Assembly: GCA_026120185.1 (NCBI GenBank)
Contig: JANUWF010001723.1
Location: 248,001 to 312,000 of the forward strand
DNA length: 64,000 nt
DNA from: Voacanga thouarsii
Lineage: Eukaryota; Streptophyta; Magnoliopsida; Gentianales; Apocynaceae
Direction of reading: 5' to 3'
The number at the start of each line of letters is the position of its first letter. The first letter of the stretch is position 1. The position numbers and the translations under genes are program-made. Below the pieces are notes generated by a model. It was given only the letters and a program-made list of their open reading frames with translations, was not told the DNA's origin and made no database searches. This document shows, in pieces, positions 57,349 to 64,000 of this stretch.

Positions 57349-57620
57349 AAAGAATTTCTTAATTTTTATTATTTTATTAATTTTTAGAAACAATTTCTAA
57401 ATATTTCGCTTTTTTTACTAAAACTAATTTCAGCATTTAATATACGAATGATAATAATAATCCACAAAAACAATATTTTTCAAAATCAAAATTTTCATGA
57501 AACAATTTTCACGGACCTAAATATATTTTGAAACAATTTCAAAAACCACCCAAAATTTATGAAACAATTCATAATGCAAATAAAGCCCATAAAATATATA
57601 CGAGATGTCTTTGATACTAT
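55970..57620. other. unclassified repeat-like DNA between elements
   Basis: The first 450 bp or so (with cccttggccggtattcctgc near 56093) probably continues the LTR-like repeat left of element C. The remainder is AT-rich with (CATA)n(TA)n at about 56824-56870 and (TA)n at about 57308-57346. It may be leader sequence of the minus-strand LTR element at 57621. No gene is seen. Confidence 0.35.
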
Positions 57621-59395
57621 TGTTAAATTTCGATAATGTAATAACAATTAATGCACAGCGAAAATTAAAACAAAATCCACTCAAAGAGTCACTCTTACGT
57701 AATTAAATGGATTAAAAGAAAGAAGGAAAAATTAATTACTTCAAAAACACAATTTTTAAAATTTTTCTTCACTCGCAGAACCCTTCCGAAAGATTGTTGA
57801 AGCACAAATCACTAAATTCCAATGATAGAAATTTCTCTAATATTGATCCACATGAAAATGTATTTAAGAATTACCAAAAAATTTTACTAAAAAAATTATT
57901 TGGCACCTAGAGTTTTGTTTTTACGAAAAGAAGTAAAAAGGGAAAAATTAACTGCATTTTTCTTTGTTTAATGAATGGCTATGTTTTTAACTCCAATGCT
58001 AAATAATATAGCATATATATGAATCCAATTCAAATAAGAAACACGCAGTCATTCTTTTTGTTTCCTAAAGGTTTTTTAGGCAACAAATATATTAATAATT
58101 CATTTTCCTTAATTATGGACTTTGAGTTTATATAATTATAATTAGACCTCTTGAATTATAACAAATTTGTAATTCAATCACAAGTCTTTTAAATAATTAC
58201 AATTTTACCAAACTAATTATAACACTTTATAATTAGCTTATAATTTTTATTTCTTCTCACAGATTAATCCTAACTATTTTTATATAATATCTTGAGTATC
58301 AATTCCTCTATTGTGTGTGACTTATTAGGTTTTTCGGTCTATTGATAGCAAAATATGAATTAATTCTGATCATTATAGAATTAATAATTCTTAATACTTA
58401 GAATTAACTTATTAATTCTAATTACGATTAATTTATTAAATTTTTAATTAATAAATTCATATTTAATAGATTATTAGCGATATCTAGCAATACATCATGA
58501 CCATCCAAAAGTCCAGAAAGTCAAGTGGCTTGATATGAACATTTCCATAACAAAATATCAGTGCAATAAATCCCTTTTACCACACTATATCTTATTTGCT
58601 TTTGGAGTATAGAATTAGTGTAAACTCTTAATAAAATATAATTAATTTTAACCCAAATTTATTAGTACGTGTTTCATAATCAATTACAAAACATGTGTAT
58701 CAATTGGAATTATTTCCAACATATAGTCACATTGGCTAATAACTTTTCGAGTAATGATTCCATACAGGTGGCCATGAGATATATACTCCTACTATTATGA
58801 GTAATAAATCCTCTATTGAACCTCTCAGCTACCTTTGCTTACTTTACGTTGCACCCAATATCCGCCCTATAGGCAATCTTGTAGGGACTCCAAAGATTGG
58901 AATCAAAGTACAACGTTTAGTAAACAAAATATTTTGAAGATCTCAAATGTAAAGATAATGAGATTTTGTCACTCGAACTAAATATTTATCTATGTGATTA
59001 TCTCATAGTTAGGTCATCTAATGAACTTATTCACTTAATAAACATCCACGTGTTAACTTTGAATATCACAATACTCACGGATGTGAGAACTACCGTTTGA
59101 TCAAATCAAGAAGTATAACTCATGTTAGTCTTTGCACATTAATGATGTCATATCTCACTAATATTATGACTAAGAATAATAAGTACAAGTACTATCTAGT
59201 GTAGTAGGAATCTCACATTATGATCTATATCATAATTTCCTTAACACTCTACTATGTGCTTGGAACTTTATCTAATAGTATTATACATATATACGCAAAA
59301 TGACTAATTAAACTGAAAGATAAAGAATACTTTTTAATTAATAAATGTGTCATATATAATATACAAGTGATTGTCCCTATCACATAACACTAACA
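57621..59395 (-). repeat. large copia-type LTR with adjacent primer-binding-like site
   Basis: On the minus strand the segment starts TGTTAGTGTTATGTGATAGG and ends AACA. It is followed by ATAGTATCAAAGAC, which resembles the TGGTATCAGAGC initiator-tRNA site. The sequence is non-coding, about 1.78 kb. No matching target duplication is seen (actat versus aaatt), and no second LTR, so it is a truncated element rather than a clean solo LTR. Confidence 0.5.
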
Positions 59396-59716
59396 AAATT
59401 ATAGTTGACTTTTCCCATAAGGAATTTCTCAATTTTTTTCTAATTTTAGTATCTTTCATCTAATTTATTATTTGTGGTATGAAATTAAGAAAACAATTAA
59501 AAAATATTATAGGTGGATAAGAATTGATTTGAGATAGGTTTTGTAAAAAATTATTAATAGAGCGAACATGATGTATCGTGAATAAATGATAGTTTTTTAT
59601 ACACGAAAAATATATAAAATAATAATATATTTAAATTAAAATAAAATTTTGATTTAGAATGGGATTGAAAAAATCGTTGTCAAAGTAAAGCTAGTGATTT
59701 ATGATAAATTTGGTAT
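59396..59716. other. AT-rich spacer, no gene seen
   Basis: About 320 bp of AT-rich DNA between the large LTR and element D. Nothing recognisable. Confidence 0.4.
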
Positions 59717-60010
59717 TATTATGAAATTTTGACAGTGTTAGAATAAAATCTACATACAATAGATCTCTAACTATTATTTACACAAGAATTTCTTCAAACT
59801 TCTCACTTTCTTTTCTATCACAATTTTCTCTAACAATTCTCTCACAATTAGTATATCTCTCAAACTTGGAGAAGAGATCTATTTATAGAGCTCTATTAGT
59901 GGAATGAATTATCTTCCACTGATATGTATTAGTAGTGTCTCCACTAATGCTTAATGGTGGACATTTATATCCATTAATGGAATTAGTGGATTCTCTACTA
60001 ATTCATAACA
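59717..60010 (-). repeat. 3' LTR of element D
   Basis: 294 bp; the inner end is ATAACA on the plus strand and the outer end has decayed to tattat. It contains minus-strand TATA (ctatttatagag near 59879) and repeated tccactaat/attagtgga motifs. Confidence 0.85.
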
Positions 60011-60119
60011 CTCCCATTTTGATGTCCATTACATAAAGAATATGCCTCGTTAAAATTTTATTAGATAAAAATTCAGTGAAAAAAATATAGTTTGCTTATT
60101 ACTCCATCTGATGAGTTGA

Positions 60120-63100
60120 TTCATTTAAATTTTTGAACCGATGCATACCAGTTTTATATCTCAACTTCTCAAATATTGCAGTCGGTAAAGTTTTCGTGAA
60201 AATATCTGCCAAGGTGTCACATGATCGAATTTGTAACACATCAATTTCGCCTTTCTTCTGGAGTTCATGAATAAAGAAGAATTTTGGTGAAATATGTTTT
60301 GTTCGATCTCCTTTAATATATACTCCTCGTAATTGAGCTATACAAGTTGTATTGTCTTCACAAAAAGGAGTTGGAATTTGTCTTATAGATTATAATCCAA
60401 AACTTTCTTGGATATAATGAATCATTGATATTAACTATATATATTCTCAATTTACTTCATGAATGGTTATAATTTCAGTATGATTTGAAAAAGTAGCTGC
60501 CATAGATTGTTTTATATAACGCCATGATATAACAGTATTTCCACATGTAAATAGATAACCCGTTTGAGAATGTGCTTTATATGGATAAGATAAATAACCA
60601 ACATCTGCATAACCTATCAATGTTGGGTTGATTTTATTTGAATAAAATAATTCGAGATCAATTGTACCTTAGAGATATCGAATAACTTGTTTAATTCTAT
60701 TTCAATGTCGTCATACTAGTGAAGAACTAAATCTTGCTAATAAATTGACAGTAAATACAATATCAAGTCATGTATTATTAGCAAGATACATCAATGCACC
60801 AATTGCATTGAGATATGGTACTTCAGGACCAATGAGTTTTTCATTATTTTCTTGAGGTCGGAAAGGATCTTTATTCATATTTAATAACCGGACAATAATT
60901 GGAATACTCAATGGATGTGTTTTGTCCATGTAAAATTTTTTTAGAAGTTTTGTTGTATATGTTGATTGATAAATAAATGTTCCATTTTCCAAATGTTCAA
61001 TTTGTAAATCAAGGCAAATTTTAGTTTTATCAAAATTTTTGATTTCGAATTCTCTTTTTAAATAATCAATTATTTTTTGGAGCTCTTCTGGAATTCCAAT
61101 AAGATTAATATCATCAACATATATAGCTACTATCACAAATTTAGAATCAGATTTCCTAATAAAAATACATAGACATATCTGATCATTTTTAAATCTCATT
61201 TTCAATAAATTTTCACTAAAATGATTGAACCACGTGCGCCTAAATTGCTTCAAGCCATATAATGATTTTTGTAATTTGATGGAGTAATTTTCACGAGGAT
61301 AATATTTATATGCTTCGGGCATGCGAAATCTTTCGAGAATTTTCATGTAAATATCATTTTCTAAATTTTCATACAAGTAAGTAGTAACAATATCTAATAG
61401 ACGCATATCTATCTATTTATGTATTGCCAAACTGATAAGATATCGGAGTGTAATAGTATCAACAATAGGAGAATAAGTTTCATCATAATCAATACCTGGT
61501 CTATGTGAAAAATCTTGAGTTACTAATCGTGTTTTATATTGTACGATGCTATTATTTTCATTGTGTTTTTGCAAAAATATCTATTTGTAACTAATAGATT
61601 TTACACCTTTTGGTGTTTGGACTGTAGGTCCGAAAACTTCACGTTTTGTAAGTGCATTTAACTTCGATTAAACCGCATCGTAGCTAATCTTTTCTATGCC
61701 GACATTCATTAACTGATATTGGTTTAGGATCATTATTATCTTATGTAATATCAAGAGATATATTGTATGCAAACATATTATCAATAACTGTTTCTATCCG
61801 ATTCCAACTTCTATCGAAAGTGATATAATTGATAGAAATTTTAGTGTTACTTTCATCAACTTCTGATTCTCTGTCATCAATTCTCTCTTGGTCTTTATCA
61901 TTCTTTTCTTCAATATGATTATCTAAATCATTTAAAATTCTCTTTTCTTTCAAGGATTTTTATCTTTAGAACCAAGAGGTCGGTCACGTTTCTGGTGTGC
62001 TTTTGACTTAACAAGTGTATAATCTTTTGTTCTTCTGAAACTTTAATTCGAATAGGAAATTTATAGTTGGAATATGCGATTTTGTTACTCTTCTGGAGTC
62101 AACAAAAGCGTCTGACATTTGATTTGTAATGTTTTGTAAATGAATTATCTTTTGAACTTCAAGTTCATGTGTGTTTGTGTGCGGATCAAGATAATTTAAT
62201 GATGTTGTCCAAGCAAAATCTTTCTCATAATGTTTATGTTTTTCCCCTAATTTAGGGAATAATTATTCATTAAAATGACAATCAGAAAATCTTGCTGTAA
62301 ATACATCTCCTATCAGGAGTTCAACATACCTAATAATAGAGGGAGAATCATATCCAACGTATATCTTCTTTCTTCTTTGAGGACCCATCTTTGTATATTG
62401 GTTTGGTGCAATTAGAATATATGTAATACACTCAAAAAAATTTAAACGAGCAATATTTAGTTCTGAACCAAAAGCTAATTGCAAATGAGAGAATTTATGA
62501 TAACTAGTTGGCATATAAGTATTGCAACATGTAAAATAACATGTCTCCAGGCAGATGTTGAAAGATTTGTTTTCATTAATAATTGTTTAGTAATTAATTG
62601 TAATATTTTAATAAAAGAGTCAGTAAGACCATTTTGTGTATGAACATGAGTTACAGTATGTTCAACATTAATCCCAATTGACATGCAATATGTATCAAAA
62701 GTATGTGATGAAAATTTACCAGTATTATCCAAACAAATATTTTTAATTTGATGATTAGAAAATTGTGCTCGTAATTTAATTATTTGAGCAAGTAATCTTG
62801 CAAATGCTAGGTTGCAAGTAGATAATAAACATACATGTGACCACCGGGATGATGCATCAATTAAGATTGTAAAATATTTGAACGGTCCATATGGTGAATG
62901 AATTGGTTCACAAATGTTTCTATGAATCCGTTCAAGAAATGTAGGACTTTCACCTTCTACTTTTACTGGTGATGGTCTAATAATTAATTTTTCTAGGGAA
63001 CATACATATCTTTTTATTTTTTAATGGATGACTATATGTATTCTCAATTTTTCTTCTCATTATAGTAGATTCTAGATGACTCAACCGGTCATGCCAAATG

Positions 63101-63546
63101 CTAAAAATAGTAGGATCAGTAAACTTCTAATTTACTAGATGATGAATTTTACTTGTACATATTTTTGCAAAATATAGGCCAGTAGAAAAAGACGGTAGTT
63201 TTTCTAATACAAATTTCTTACCCAAATTAATTTGAGTAATATAAAGATGTTCAATACCATTTTCCTCATTTGTTTCAACATGATACTCGTTTTTGTGGAT
63301 ATATTTAAAACACAATAAATTTCTTTTAAATTTTGAGAAAAATAGTGTCTTATCAATATTAATTGTTTTTCCTTCAGGCAACAATATACTAACTCTTTCA
63401 GAGCTTTCAATCATATTTGTACTACCGTTTATAGTATAAAAATTTATTTCTCCTATTTTGAGATGAGAAAAATATTTCTCATTTTTAAGTATGGTGTGTA
63501 TAGTTTCACTATCAATAATACATACATCATTATTAACAACAACCAT
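60120..63546 (-). pseudogene. element D pol
   Basis: Minus-strand blocks: protease region with IIDSETIHT (start at 63546), integrase zinc-binding part, integrase core (HTQNGLTDSF, 62475-62732), integrase C-end (62263-62514), reverse transcriptase with YVDD (60768-61406, still open over 212 residues) and a decayed RNase H. Interrupted by stops and frameshifts. Confidence 0.85.
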
Positions 63547-63599
63547 TTAAACAAAAATAGGTATATGCAAAACGTAAATATTATTAGAATATAATGAAA

Positions 63600-64000
63600 A
63601 TTTAAAAATATCAGGGTGGAGTATTAATTCTTCTAGACACTGTCATCACCAATTAAATGGTCTATCCTACCGTCTGAATGTTTAAAAAAATCAGATACAT
63701 CCATATGAATAATATTAATATTAAGATCTTCTAGATCAATATCATCATTTTCAGCATCATTAATTGGATGTTAAGAAAAATTTGCTTCAACATTTTTATT
63801 TTTTCTTTTTCAGTGAAATTTGATATAATTCTACTAAATGTTTGGCCGTACGACAGTTACGTGACCAATGATCTTTCATGCCACATTTATAACACTTATC
63901 CTTATAATTTTCTTTCATTTATTTTTTTCCCTTATTATGTTTTTTTCCACTTTAGATGACCAGTATTTTCACAACTTGATTATTACTGTGATAAGAGAAA
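63600..64000 (-). pseudogene. element D gag, 3' part
   Basis: Minus-strand sequence matches the gag C-terminus of B and C, including the zinc-knuckle region (near 63840-63900) and the acidic DDIDLEDLNINI-like stretch (near 63740). It runs off the window. Confidence 0.7.

Larger units (their letters stand above)
59717..64000 (-). mobile_element. Ty1/copia retrotransposon D, cut by the window edge
   Basis: Minus orientation, same family as A-C. 3' LTR at 59717-60010, then RNase H, reverse transcriptase, integrase, protease and gag reading back from 60100 to the window end. The 5' LTR lies outside. The state of decay is like that of element C. The expected outer target duplication would be GGTAT (59712-59716) but cannot be checked. 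Confidence 0.85.

Noticed and set aside
1..64000. CRISPR arrays, bacterial operons, tRNA or rRNA genes
   Set aside because: The sequence is plant nuclear DNA; direct repeats are LTRs, MITEs or microsatellites, and no cloverleaf or rRNA segment was recognised by eye.

Overview
The window is nuclear DNA of a flowering plant, most likely a eudicot. It is AT-rich, its genes have short exons and long introns, it carries plant-specific gene families (purine permease, RKD-type RWP-RK protein), and much of it is nested transposable elements. I do not name a species.

Layout. 1-5900 is gene-free and packed with Stowaway-like MITE pieces and an old hAT-like element. 5973-8086 is a two-exon purine permease gene (+). 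9002-17533 is a CACTA-type DNA transposon with a TTA target duplication. Inside it sits Ty1/copia element A (9103-14475, -, target duplication TAAAT). Element A has lost its protease and integrase core and carries in their place an antisense, intron-containing RKD transcription-factor gene (12042-13440, +). 18411-24096 is copia element B (+, target duplication ATTTA), a full-length but broken relative of A. 24141-24950 is an inverted-repeat element.

27685-41239 (-) is a 19-exon mitochondrial DnaJ/Hsp40 gene of the Arabidopsis ATJ1 type. Its last intron holds a tandem duplication and an RTE-type LINE tail. Two competing acceptors give either a short soluble C-terminus or a hydrophobic, tail-anchor-like one.

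41838-49286 holds a copia gag scrap and a damaged Ty3/gypsy-type element (5' LTR 42359-43737) into which a solo LTR (43868-45425, target duplication TTGTT) has inserted. 49291-59395 holds unclassified LTR-like DNA interrupted by copia element C (50650-55964, +, target duplication TTTAA). 59717-64000 (-) is copia element D, cut by the window edge. A, B, C and D are one copia family: same LTR ends, same unusual primer-binding site, same gag/pol layout.

Only the permease and the DnaJ gene look like intact host genes. The RKD gene is the striking feature: a plant reproductive-type transcription factor inside a retrotransposon with intact ends. All splice models, domain calls and LTR divergences were read by eye; no database search or alignment program was run.
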